Below are positions 36,271 through 43,931 of a stretch of DNA of 57,101 nucleotides, in pieces. Both the position numbers and the translations under genes were made by a program. The number at the start of each line of letters is the position of its first letter. Positions within the stretch are counted from its first letter, which is position 1. Below the pieces are notes generated by a model that saw only the letters and a list, made by a program, of their open reading frames with translations, did no database searches and was not told the origin of the DNA. Where the stretch lies: contig PWZT01000097.1 in NCBI GenBank assembly GCA_003567315.1, positions 1-57,101 of the forward strand, read 5' to 3'. The DNA comes from Paracoccaceae bacterium (GTDB lineage: Bacteria; Pseudomonadota; Alphaproteobacteria; Rhodobacterales; Rhodobacteraceae).

Positions 36271-36963
36271 TCACCCGTCGCGTGACACTTGCCAGCGCGC
36301 CTCATTCTCCTCGATCGCGCGGATACGCTCCTCACTTTTCGGGTGGCTCAGCAACCAGGCGGGCGCGCCCCCGCCCATGCCCACCAGCTTCTCCAGCTTG
36401 CGAAACAGCGATTTCTGCGCCTCGAGCCCGATTCCGGTTTTCAGAAGCAGCGCCGAGGCATAGGCATCCGCTTCATACTCATCATTCCGGCTCAACCGCG
36501 CCATCAGCAAGGTGGTGACGAAATTCGCGATGATTACCCCAACACCGGGCAGGAAGCGGTTGAAAACAGTCGCGAGCGCCATGCGGATGGCATTCGTGCC
36601 CTGGAAATCGATCATCCGCTTGCGTGTGTGACCGAGCGCGACATGGCCCAACTCATGCGCGATCACGCTCGCCATCTCTTCGGCCGAGACTTCGCCCTGC
36701 CGGTACTTGTTGTAGAAGCCGCGCGTGATGAAGATGCGCCCGTCCGGGGCGGCGAGCCCGTTCACCGGTTCGACCTCATAGATATGCACCACGATCCGGT
36801 CCACGCCCACCGCCTCCGCCATGCGGTCAGTGAGCTTCTTCAGCCGCGCATCGGCCAGCGGCGAGGAGCGCGCATCAAGCTCCTGCTTGGTGCGCCACGC
36901 CGAGAACCAGTACATGACCAGCCCATAGCCCAACAGAAGCAGGATCGGAGTGAGTTTCAGCAT
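36271..36963 (-). CDS. M48 family membrane metalloprotease
   Basis: The 230-residue protein has an N-terminal membrane anchor (about residues 4-22) and a zincin domain. HELGH at 103-107 supplies two zinc ligands and the catalytic Glu, and the downstream EYEADAYA near 163 supplies the third ligand. A second hydrophobic stretch (VGVIIANFVTTLL) lies between them. The C-terminal LLSHPKSEERI is typical of M48 proteases of the HtpX/LoiP type. It is probably a quality-control protease. It is monocistronic, convergent with edd. Confidence 0.9.
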   Translation of the reverse strand: MLKLTPILLLLGYGLVMYWFSAWRTKQELDARSSPLADARLKKLTDRMAEAVGVDRIVVHIYEVEPVNGLAAPDGRIFITRGFYNKYRQGEVSAEEMASVIAHELGHVALGHTRKRMIDFQGTNAIRMALATVFNRFLPGVGVIIANFVTTLLMARLSRNDEYEADAYASALLLKTGIGLEAQKSLFRKLEKLVGMGGGAPAWLLSHPKSEERIRAIEENEARWQVSRDG

Positions 36964-37007
36964 GGATCAGATATGGGGCGTGAGAGCAGTCCGGACAACG
37001 GCGGAAC

Positions 37008-37745
37008 TCAAAAAACCAGCGTGACGGCCATCATCGCCGTGAAGGCCAGTGTCACCAGCACGCCGATACTGGAGCCGTCCATGCCCTCATGCGCCTCCGG
37101 CAGCAATTCCGAGAAGATCATCCACAGCATCGCGCCGGCCGCGAGCCCCAGCCCGATGGGCAGAAACGGGGTAAAGACCAGGACGAAGGCGAAGGCCGGC
37201 ACGGCCAGCAGCGGTTGCGGCGCAGACGACAGGATCGACCACCACGCCGCCTTGCCAACGCTCGCGCCGCGCGGCACCATCACCAGCGCGATCGCGAGCC
37301 CTTCGGGCACGTTATGCAGCGCAATCGCGATGGTGATGAAATCGCCCAATTCGCGCCCTGATCCATAGGCCACGCCCACGCCGACCCCTTCGGCCGCGGA
37401 ATGCACGGTCATCACCCCCATGATGAGCAGGATCTTCAGCGCATCCGCGCCATTGGCATTGGCCAGAGATATCCCGTCCTTGCTGTCGAAATACCGCTTT
37501 GCCAGCCAGATACCGACCAGCCCGAGCAGAAGCCCCAGCAGCGTGCGCGGGGCAGAGAATTCGAACCCCTCGACCACCAGCGAGAAGGTGGCCGCAAGCA
37601 TCAGCCCGGCGGCGATGGCATTGCCGAAGGCCAATGCGCGCGGCGTGACCGAGCGCATGGCCAATAGCGGCAATGCGCCCAGCCCCGTTGCCAGAGCCGT
37701 GATCAGCGCCGCGATGAATACGAGCAGTAAAGTGGGTTCCGACAT
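37008..37745 (-). CDS. ZIP family metal transporter
   Basis: The product is 245 residues with about eight spans. The metal-binding helices are visible: VMTVHSAAEGVGVGVAYG near residue 115 and IAIALHNVPEGLAIALVM near 143, with the conserved His, Asn and Glu ligands. ZIP proteins import zinc, iron or manganese. I chose the ATG at 37745. An ATG at 37757 (four residues longer) falls inside a palindromic operator. The Irr-box-like operator over its promoter suggests iron-linked control. No zinc regulator site was recognised. Confidence 0.9.
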   Translation of the reverse strand: MSEPTLLLVFIAALITALATGLGALPLLAMRSVTPRALAFGNAIAAGLMLAATFSLVVEGFEFSAPRTLLGLLLGLVGIWLAKRYFDSKDGISLANANGADALKILLIMGVMTVHSAAEGVGVGVAYGSGRELGDFITIAIALHNVPEGLAIALVMVPRGASVGKAAWWSILSSAPQPLLAVPAFAFVLVFTPFLPIGLGLAAGAMLWMIFSELLPEAHEGMDGSSIGVLVTLAFTAMMAVTLVF

Positions 37746-37755
37746 TATCTGCACC

Positions 37756-37799
37756 ATTTTAGAATAATTCTAAAATAGACGGGCAATCTGCCCTGTCAA
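37756..37799 (-). promoter_or_regulatory. ZIP-gene promoter with Irr-box-like palindrome
   Basis: On the minus strand -35 TTGACA (37799-37794), a 16-base spacer and -10 TATTTT (37777-37772) form a good promoter. ATTTTAGAAT and ATTCTAAAAT (37756-37765 and 37767-37776) are perfect inverted arms around one A. This contains TTTAGAA-N3-TTCTAAA, the consensus I know for the iron control element bound by Irr in alphaproteobacteria. The palindrome covers the -10 box and the start of transcription, so binding should repress. Confidence 0.7.
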
Positions 37800-37825
37800 G
37801 GCAATCCGCCTGGCCCGCAGCTGAT

Positions 37826-37906
37826 GAAAAGCGCCCTCGGGCCGCACCCTCCCACCCGCCCCTGTACGCCCCGAGGGCGCTGCCCTTGCCTGCGGCAAGG
37901 GCGGGG
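37826..37906 (-). repeat. Dispersed hairpin/G-quadruplex repeat, copy A
   Basis: Stem 1 is an 11-base perfect inverted repeat (GCGCCCTCGGG at 37831-37841 with CCCGAGGGCGC at 37870-37880) around a 28-base loop. Stem 2 is GCCCTTGCC (37882-37890) with GGCAAGGGC (37894-37902) around TGC. On the minus strand the loop contains four G-runs (4, 3, 3, 3) with 1-base spacers, and stem 1 is followed by TTTT. Copies B and C are at 47161 and 53329. This copy lies between the divergent ZIP and MlaE genes. Confidence 0.85.
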
Positions 37907-38050
37907 AAGGCAGTGGCGTCTTCGTGCATGATCAGGGCGATGGCGTATCTGGCAGCACCTCAGATGAACGCGCTAAGAGTCAACCTGACTCTGGCAACTG
38001 GAAATCCGATCCCTTATACCGAGATTCGCTTTCCAGAGGATATCCGAAAC

Positions 38051-39205
38051 GTGAGCTCGACAGCCACGCCAGACGCTTCAGACATGCAGTTGCCGGGCGC
38101 AGAGCAGGGACATCTTGTCCAGCGCGGCGATGGCTGGTCGCTTCAGGGGAACTGCACCATCCGGGCCTTGCCCGCGCTCAAACCCGCATTGGACCGGCTC
38201 GCGGGCCAGAATATAACCCTGTCCCTCTCCGAACTCTCACGGCTGGACACAGCCGGGGCCTATGCGCTTGAATCCCTGCGCCAGCGGCTCGAGCGCAGCG
38301 GGGGCAGCCTGTCGCTGCGCGATGTCCAGCCAGATCACGGCGCGCTCATCGACCGGGTTGCGCAGGCCATGCCAAAGCCGGAGACAAGCCCGAAAAAGCC
38401 GATGCGCCTGACCGACATGTTGGAGCTCATCGGCCGTGCCGTCGCCGGATCAGGCCGCTTCCTGCTCGAATTGCACGCGATGCTGGGCCTCTTTCTGGCG
38501 CGGCTCTTCTCCTTCCTGCGCCATCCGGGCCAGTTCCGCCTGACCGCGCTGGTGCATCATTGCGATCAGGTCGGCTGGAAGGCGGTGCCCATCGTGGCGC
38601 TGATGTCCTTTCTGATCGGCGTGGTGCTGGCCTTTCAGGGCGCGGTGCAGTTGCGCCAGTTCGGGGCCGAGATCTTCGTGGTCGATCTCATCGCCATCTC
38701 GATCCTGCGCGAGCTTGGCATCCTGCTCACTGCGATCATCGTCGCCGGGCGCACCGCTTCGAGCTTCACTGCGGCCATCGGCTCGATGAAGATGCGCGAG
38801 GAGATCGACGCGATGCAGACGCTCGCCATCGACCCGGCAACCGTGCTTTTCGTGCCGCGTATCCTTGCGCTGCTGATCACGCTGCCGATCCTTGGCCTGA
38901 TCGCCAATGTCTCGGGGCTGTTCGGGGGTGCCATGATGGCCTGGATCGAGCTTGGAATCTCGCCCGGCATGTTCCTGACACGGCTGCTGGAAGACACCAG
39001 CCCGCGCCATGTGCTTGTCGGCTTCGTCAAGGCGCCGGTCTTTGCGCTCATCATCGGGATCATCGGCTGTCACGCAGGCATGGGCGTTGGCGGCAATGCC
39101 GAAAGCCTCGGGCGGCAGACATCCTCTGCGGTTGTCCGCTCGATCTTCGCCGTGATCGTCGCCGCCGCACTGTTCTCCGTGTTCTTCGCGTTGATGGATA
39201 TCTGA
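38051..39205 (+). CDS. MlaE-type ABC lipid-transport permease with N-terminal STAS domain
   Basis: The 384-residue protein combines an N-terminal STAS-like domain (about 1-110: LSELSRLDTAGAYALESLRQRL) with a C-terminal MlaE/YrbE permease of five to six spans. Permease blocks include LMSFLIGVVLAFQGAVQLRQFGAE and GRTASSFTAAIGSMKMREEIDAMQTL. It is the inner-membrane permease of an MCE system moving phospholipids between membranes. I chose the GTG at 38051 because AGAGGA lies 10 bases upstream and relatives begin near here. The frame is open back to 37886. Its last codon overlaps mlaF. Confidence 0.88.
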   Translation: MSSTATPDASDMQLPGAEQGHLVQRGDGWSLQGNCTIRALPALKPALDRLAGQNITLSLSELSRLDTAGAYALESLRQRLERSGGSLSLRDVQPDHGALIDRVAQAMPKPETSPKKPMRLTDMLELIGRAVAGSGRFLLELHAMLGLFLARLFSFLRHPGQFRLTALVHHCDQVGWKAVPIVALMSFLIGVVLAFQGAVQLRQFGAEIFVVDLIAISILRELGILLTAIIVAGRTASSFTAAIGSMKMREEIDAMQTLAIDPATVLFVPRILALLITLPILGLIANVSGLFGGAMMAWIELGISPGMFLTRLLEDTSPRHVLVGFVKAPVFALIIGIIGCHAGMGVGGNAESLGRQTSSAVVRSIFAVIVAAALFSVFFALMDI

Positions 39206-39984
39206 TGGCCGCTGATCCCGTCATTCGCCTGCGCGGCATCCGCAACCAGTTCGGCCCGGCGGTCGTGCATGATGATCTCGATCTCGACCTCTATCGCGGC
39301 GAGGTTCTGGGCGTGGTCGGCGGCTCGGGCACCGGCAAATCGGTGCTGTTGCGCTGCATCGCCGGGCTGCGCCCGCCGCAGGCGGGCCAGATCGAGATCT
39401 TCGGGCAGGATGCGCTGAACTGCTCCGAGGCCAGCCGCCGCGAGATCGATGCGCGCATGGGCGTGATGTTTCAGGATGGCGCACTGTTTTCCAGCCTCAC
39501 AGTGCGCGAGAATGTCGAAGTGCCGATGAAGAATATCAAGGGCCTCGATGCCGGGTTGCGCCGGGAGCTGGCGGATCTGAAAATCTCGATGTCGGGGCTG
39601 CCCTATGCGGCGGGGGGGAAATCCCCCTCGGAACTCTCGGGCGGCATGCGCAAGCGCGCGGGGCTCGCCCGCGCGCTCGCCCTCGACCCGGAGATCGTCT
39701 TTCTGGACGAGCCGACCGCCGGGCTTGACCCGATCGGGGCCTCGGCCTTTGACGAATTGATCAAGGCGCTGTCGGAATCACTGGGGTTGACCGTGTTTCT
39801 GGTCACGCATGATCTTGACACGCTCCACGCGACATGTGACCGCATCGCAGTGCTTGCAGAAAAGCGTGTGATGTATACGGGAACCATGGCAGACATGCTT
39901 CATGTCGAGCACCCCTGGGTGCATGAGTATTTCCACGGACCGCGCGCGCGTGCGGCCATCGACACGCTCGAAAGGACAAACTGA
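39205..39984 (+). CDS. MlaF-type ABC ATPase of the lipid transport system
   Basis: The 259-residue ATPase has Walker A VGGSGTGKSVLLR (about 38-50), Q-loop MFQDGALFSSL, signature ELSGGMRKRAGLARAL and Walker B VFLDEPTAGLDP, then the switch His in LVTHDLDTL. The GMRKR form of the signature is typical of MlaF/Mkl ATPases. The start is fused to the permease stop (TGATG). The much longer open frame that begins at 38560 lies inside the permease gene and is rejected. Confidence 0.92.
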   Translation: MAADPVIRLRGIRNQFGPAVVHDDLDLDLYRGEVLGVVGGSGTGKSVLLRCIAGLRPPQAGQIEIFGQDALNCSEASRREIDARMGVMFQDGALFSSLTVRENVEVPMKNIKGLDAGLRRELADLKISMSGLPYAAGGKSPSELSGGMRKRAGLARALALDPEIVFLDEPTAGLDPIGASAFDELIKALSESLGLTVFLVTHDLDTLHATCDRIAVLAEKRVMYTGTMADMLHVEHPWVHEYFHGPRARAAIDTLERTN

Positions 39985-39988
39985 GGCG

Positions 39989-41701
39989 ATGGAAACCCGC
40001 GCCAATTATGTGCTGATCGGCCTCTTCGCCCTGCTGGGCTTCTTTGGCGTGCTCGGCTTCTTCCTCGCGTTTGGCCAGTGGCAACTTGACCGGCGCTTTA
40101 CCCAATATGAGGTGCGGTTCGACTCTGTCTCGGGCCTGTCGCGCTCTGCGGATGTGCGCTTTGCGGGTTTGCCCGTGGGGCAGGTCATGGAGGTGCGCCT
40201 GCATCCCGATGGGGATGGCACGGTGCTTGTGCGGCTGGAAGTGGACCGCAACACGCCCGTGCGCGCGGACTCGGTGGCAACTGTGGACAGTTCGGGTATC
40301 ACGGGCGTGTCCTTCGTGGCCCTTACACCGGGAAGCGCGGAGGCGCCCCTGATCAATGAGCGAACGGATGTCCCGGAACTGGAGTCCGGGCGCTCCGGCA
40401 TCCAGTCCCTGACCGAAGGCGCGCCGCGCATACTCGATGAAACGCTGCAGGTGCTCGAACAGGTCAACCGGCTGCTCGGCGACGAGAACCAGACGCGGGT
40501 TGAGAATATCCTCGATAACCTCGAAAGCTCCTCGGGCGATCTGTCGCGGGCGCTCGATAATTTCAGTGGCTTTACGGACACGATTGCCACGGCGACCGAT
40601 ACATTCGCCGAATTCAGCGACAATCTCGCCCCGATCCTGTTGCAGGCGGAAAAGACCGTGGAAAGCCTGCAATTCGCCATCGATGAATTCGCGCTGGTGG
40701 CGACCGAGTCGCGTATCACCTTCGAGACGGGCACCGAAACCCTCCAGACAGTCGATCGCTTCGTCGATGAGGATCTTGCAGCGATGGTGGCGGATCTGCG
40801 GCGCACTGCCGACAGTTTCGGCCAGCAGATCGACAGCCTGACGCAAGAAGCGCAGATCGTGCTTGGAGAATTTTCGCGCACCGGGGCTGCGGCCACGCAG
40901 CGCATCGAAGCGCTTGATCCGGCGATTGCGCGGCTTGAGCCGCTGCTTGGGCGCGCCGATACCACCTTCGAGACCGTCGAGCGCATGGCCGCGAATGTCG
41001 ATGCGCTGGTGGCAGGCGACGGCGCGGCGCTGGTGGCGGAGGCGCGCGAGATGGTGCAGCTTGCCAGTAACGCGGCCGGCTCGATCGCGAATGTGGCCGA
41101 GACTGATCTGCCGGTGATCATGGAAGATGTGCGCATAGCGACCGGCGAGATCCGGCAGGTTGTCGCGACTGTCGGCGAAGACCTCTCGCAGGTCTCGGGC
41201 CGGGTGGAGGAGTTGAGCGCGGGCGGGCTGCGCACGCTCGATCAGGTGACCGAGACCTTCGCCAATGCCAATGTCACGCTGGAGGCGATCAATCGCGCGC
41301 TCGCGACCAGCGAAGGCGCCATCGAGGCCGCTGAGCGTGCCTTCATCGGCGCGGACCGCGTGATCAATGAGGAAATCGGCCTGATCACCGAAGATCTGCG
41401 TGATGTGCTGGCGCGATTGGGGCGTGCGGTGGATGCAGTGTCTGACGATATTCCGGCGGTCACGGCGGATCTGCGCCGCACGGCCGAGAGTGCTGCGCGC
41501 ACCTTCGACGAGTTGGGGCAGATGGTGCGCGACAGCTCCGGGCCAGTGCGCGATTTCACCAGCGCGGGGCTGCCCAATATCACCCAGCTTGCGCGCGAGA
41601 CGCGCGGGCTCATTTCCAATCTCGACCGGCTGACGCGCCAGATCGAGCGCGACCCCACGCGCTTCCTGCTCAACCGCCAGACACCGGAGTTCAGACGATG
41701 A
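39989..41701 (+). CDS. MlaD-family MCE protein (lipid-binding, membrane anchored)
   Basis: The 570-residue protein has an N-terminal anchor (YVLIGLFALLGFFGVLGFFLAF, about 7-28) and one MCE domain (about 38-120: YEVRFDSVSGLSRSADVRFAGLPVGQV). The remaining 430 residues are mostly helical heptad-like sequence rich in Ala, Glu, Asp and Leu. Such long tails form periplasm-spanning tubes or needles in PqiB/LetB/MCE1-like proteins, so this is longer than E. coli MlaD (183 residues). It starts 4 bases after mlaF and overlaps the lipoprotein gene by 4 bases. Confidence 0.9.
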   Translation: METRANYVLIGLFALLGFFGVLGFFLAFGQWQLDRRFTQYEVRFDSVSGLSRSADVRFAGLPVGQVMEVRLHPDGDGTVLVRLEVDRNTPVRADSVATVDSSGITGVSFVALTPGSAEAPLINERTDVPELESGRSGIQSLTEGAPRILDETLQVLEQVNRLLGDENQTRVENILDNLESSSGDLSRALDNFSGFTDTIATATDTFAEFSDNLAPILLQAEKTVESLQFAIDEFALVATESRITFETGTETLQTVDRFVDEDLAAMVADLRRTADSFGQQIDSLTQEAQIVLGEFSRTGAAATQRIEALDPAIARLEPLLGRADTTFETVERMAANVDALVAGDGAALVAEAREMVQLASNAAGSIANVAETDLPVIMEDVRIATGEIRQVVATVGEDLSQVSGRVEELSAGGLRTLDQVTETFANANVTLEAINRALATSEGAIEAAERAFIGADRVINEEIGLITEDLRDVLARLGRAVDAVSDDIPAVTADLRRTAESAARTFDELGQMVRDSSGPVRDFTSAGLPNITQLARETRGLISNLDRLTRQIERDPTRFLLNRQTPEFRR

Positions 41702-42336
41702 CCTTTTCGCGACGCAAGCTTCTGATCGGTCTGGGTGGGGTCTCGGTGCTCTCGGGCTGCGGGGCGCTGTCGGCCATCGGTGATGCCACGACACCGCTCG
41801 ATGCGTTTGAGTTGCGCGCGCCGGATCTGCCGCAAGCCGGGCGGATGCTGCAGCGCGGGCTGAGCATCGAGCCGCCGAGCGCCTCGGGGGCGCTGGCGAC
41901 GGATCGCATCATGATCCGGCCCAACCCGGTGCAGTCGCTCTACCTGCCCCGCGCGCGCTGGTCGGATGAAGCGCCGCTGATGTTCCAGACAGTGATGCTG
42001 CGCGCCTTCGAGGATACCGGCGCGCTCTCCTATGTCGGGCGCAGGCCGCTGGGTGGGACGGGCGATTTCGCGCTGATCTCCGAGATCACGGATTTTCAGG
42101 CCGAACTGGCCGAGGACCAGAACAGTGCAGTGGCGCGTATCCGCCTGACCGCGCGCATGGTGCGCGAGTCGGATGCGCGGGTGATGGCGCGGCGCAGCTT
42201 TCAGGCGCTGGCCCCAAGCGAGAACACCGACACGCTGGAGATCGTGCAGGCGTTCAACACGGCCTCGGATGAGCTGCTCGACGAGCTGGTGCGCTGGGGG
42301 CTCGGAGTGATCGGGCTGCAACTGCCTGTCGCCTGA
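41698..42336 (+). CDS. ABC-type transport auxiliary lipoprotein (PqiC-like)
   Basis: The 212-residue protein has a lipoprotein signal peptide with lipobox LSGC at about residues 18-21, so it is probably outer-membrane anchored. The rest resembles the PqiC/DUF330 auxiliary component family, with FELRAPDLPQ near the start and ISEITDFQAELAEDQNSAVARIRLTARM in the middle. In PqiABC the equivalent protein docks the MCE tube at the outer membrane. It is the last of four coupled genes (mlaE-like, mlaF-like, mlaD-like, lipoprotein). Confidence 0.88.
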   Translation: MTFSRRKLLIGLGGVSVLSGCGALSAIGDATTPLDAFELRAPDLPQAGRMLQRGLSIEPPSASGALATDRIMIRPNPVQSLYLPRARWSDEAPLMFQTVMLRAFEDTGALSYVGRRPLGGTGDFALISEITDFQAELAEDQNSAVARIRLTARMVRESDARVMARRSFQALAPSENTDTLEIVQAFNTASDELLDELVRWGLGVIGLQLPVA

Positions 42337-42372
42337 TGGCGCGAGCGCGGGCCTCTGCGCCAGCGTTCTATT

Positions 42373-42393
42373 GAGTATTTTTGGCAAGATGAA
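42373..42393 (+). repeat. 21-base intergenic motif, copy 1
   Basis: GAGTATTT, two variable bases (TT here), then GGCAAGATGAA. The same motif with GG in the middle occurs at 55290-55310, also on the plus strand and between genes. It is preceded here by a small stem TGGCGC (42337-42342) with GCGCCA (42357-42362). Function unknown. I recall similar sequences after genes in Rhodobacterales. Confidence 0.6.
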
Positions 42394-42405
42394 AGGGCAG
42401 GGCGG

Positions 42406-42984
42406 GTGATCCGGGCGCTTTACGACTGGACCTTGTCACTGGCGCGGCATCCGCATGCGCTCTGGGCGCTGGCGGTGGTGGCGTTCATCGAAAGCTCGGT
42501 CTTCCCGATCCCGCCCGATGTGCTGATGATCGCCATGATCGTGGCGCAACCATCACGCGCCTTTGTCATTGCCACGGTCGCCACCATTGCCTCGGTCGCC
42601 GGGGGGCTGGCGGGATACTGGATCGGCTATGGCGCCTTCGAGACGCTGGGGCGGCCAGTGCTCGAGTTCTATGGCAAGGACGCGTATTTCGAGGCGTTCC
42701 AGGCGCGCTACAATGAATGGGGCGCCTGGGCGGTACTGATCGCCGGGGTGACGCCCTTTCCCTACAAGGTGATCACGATCCTCTCGGGCGCGACGGCGCT
42801 CAATCTCGGTGTGTTTCTGCTGGCCTCGCTGATCGCCCGCGCGCTGCGGTTTTTCATCGTGGCAGCACTTTTGTGGAAATTCGGTGCACCGATTCGTGAT
42901 TTCATCGAGAAGCGATTGGGGATTGTCTTTTCGGTCTTCATGGCGTTGCTTCTGGGCGGCTTTGTGATGGTGAGGTTCCTGTGA
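42406..42984 (+). CDS. DedA/YqaA family membrane protein
   Basis: The 192-residue protein has four to five spans and belongs to the SNARE-associated/VTT (DedA, YqaA) group. FIESSVFPIPPDVLMIAMIV near residue 28 and GVTPFPYKVITILSGATAL near 112 are the two re-entrant motifs with conserved Glu, Pro and Arg/Lys. Some family members act as lipid scramblases or flippases. Others affect membrane homeostasis. The start is GTG with an AGGGC just upstream. It overlaps dsbB by 4 bases. Confidence 0.88.
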   Translation: MIRALYDWTLSLARHPHALWALAVVAFIESSVFPIPPDVLMIAMIVAQPSRAFVIATVATIASVAGGLAGYWIGYGAFETLGRPVLEFYGKDAYFEAFQARYNEWGAWAVLIAGVTPFPYKVITILSGATALNLGVFLLASLIARALRFFIVAALLWKFGAPIRDFIEKRLGIVFSVFMALLLGGFVMVRFL

Positions 42985-43442
42985 GGCGCAAGCAGCTTCA
43001 GCTTCTGGCTCTGGCAGGCTCGCTCGGCCTGCTGATCGGGGCGCTGGCGTTCGAGCATATCGGCGGGCTCGCGCCCTGCGCGCTGTGCATCTGGCAGCGC
43101 TGGCCGCATCTGGTGGCGCTCATCGGCGCGGGCGCGCTGGCCGTGGCAAGCCCGGTCTTTGCGCTGATCGGGGCGGCCGGGGCCGCGACCTCGGGCGGGA
43201 TCGGGATTTATCACACTGGCGTCGAGCGCGGCTGGTGGGACGGGCCTTCGGCGTGCAGCGCAGGCGGAAATCTGGCGGGGCTCACCCCGGAAGAGGCGCT
43301 CGAGCAGATTCTCGCGGCCCCGGTGGTGCGCTGCGATGAAGTGCCCTGGGAGATGCTGGGGCTCTCCATGGCAAGCTGGAATGTCGTCGCGTCCTTCGCG
43401 ATTGCCGCGCTGTGGCTCGCCAGCCTGCGCCTGCGCGGCTAA
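42981..43442 (+). CDS. dsbB: Disulfide bond formation protein DsbB
   Basis: DsbB re-oxidises the periplasmic thiol oxidase DsbA, passing electrons to quinone. The 153-residue protein has four spans. The first periplasmic cysteine pair is in PCALCIWQRW (about residue 32). The second pair is split between ACSAGG and VRCDEVPW (about 92 and 115). The GTG start overlaps the DedA stop. Its stop overlaps the convergent usg stop by 4 bases. Confidence 0.92.
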   Translation: MRRKQLQLLALAGSLGLLIGALAFEHIGGLAPCALCIWQRWPHLVALIGAGALAVASPVFALIGAAGAATSGGIGIYHTGVERGWWDGPSACSAGGNLAGLTPEEALEQILAAPVVRCDEVPWEMLGLSMASWNVVASFAIAALWLASLRLRG

Positions 43443-43738
43443 TGCAGACGCAGATTGCGGCGCGAGAATTTCCCGACCTCGAACTCGCCCACCACATTGC
43501 GCCACTCCCCGGCGGACATCTGCTTGCGATGCGTGAACCGCACCGAATGCAGCGGCCCCTCGATGGAATCGTGCCAGAATTCGATGAATTCGAACAGGCG
43601 CGGATAGTCCGGCGCGATGTCGTAATCCTGCCAGACAAAGCTGTTGAGGACATGCGTGTGGTCGGGCATGCGATAGATCATCTCCGCTGTCGTCAGCCCG
43701 TAGCCCTTGAGCATGAGTTCGATCGGGTGTTTGTCCAT
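43439..43738 (-). CDS. usg: Usg family protein
   Basis: The 99-residue protein matches the Usg family first noted next to trpFBA in Caulobacter. GYGLTTAEMIYRMPDH at residues 8-23, FVWQDYDIAPDYPRL near 32 and FWHDSIEGPLHSVRF near 55 are the family blocks. AAGAGG lies 7 bases before the ATG at 43738. No trp genes are nearby. Function is unknown. The stop codon overlaps that of dsbB on the other strand. Confidence 0.9.
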   Translation of the reverse strand: MDKHPIELMLKGYGLTTAEMIYRMPDHTHVLNSFVWQDYDIAPDYPRLFEFIEFWHDSIEGPLHSVRFTHRKQMSAGEWRNVVGEFEVGKFSRRNLRLH

Positions 43739-43804
43739 AGGCAACCTCTTGCTTTCTGCCGATATCGAAATCATGCCAGAGAGATGATAATTTTCAATTA
43801 AAAC

Positions 43805-43822
43805 ATGTTGTTATAACTACAT
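43805..43822. promoter_or_regulatory. Near-perfect 18-base palindrome between usg and gyrA
   Basis: ATGTTGTTATAACTACAT is palindromic at all but one pair of positions, with GTTATAAC at the core. It lies in an AT-rich stretch 67 bases upstream of usg and 110 bases upstream of gyrA. Fur-family (Zur-like) sites have related cores, but I cannot assign a regulator. A possible gyrA promoter (TTGCAC near 43857, GATAGA 16 bases later) is further downstream. Confidence 0.4.
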
Positions 43823-43931
43823 GCGCGGTGCTGCCAAAGGAATGCAGGCGCGGCCATTGCACCCCATATCGTGGTTCTGATAGAGTGTTGCCAACCACAT
43901 CTTGAGTGGGTGAGAGGCCCGAGAGGATCAG

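Noticed and set aside
39803..41794. 663-codon open frame antisense to the MlaD-type gene
   Set aside because: Shadow of a long GC-rich gene with strong family evidence on the plus strand; no motif or ribosome site of its own.
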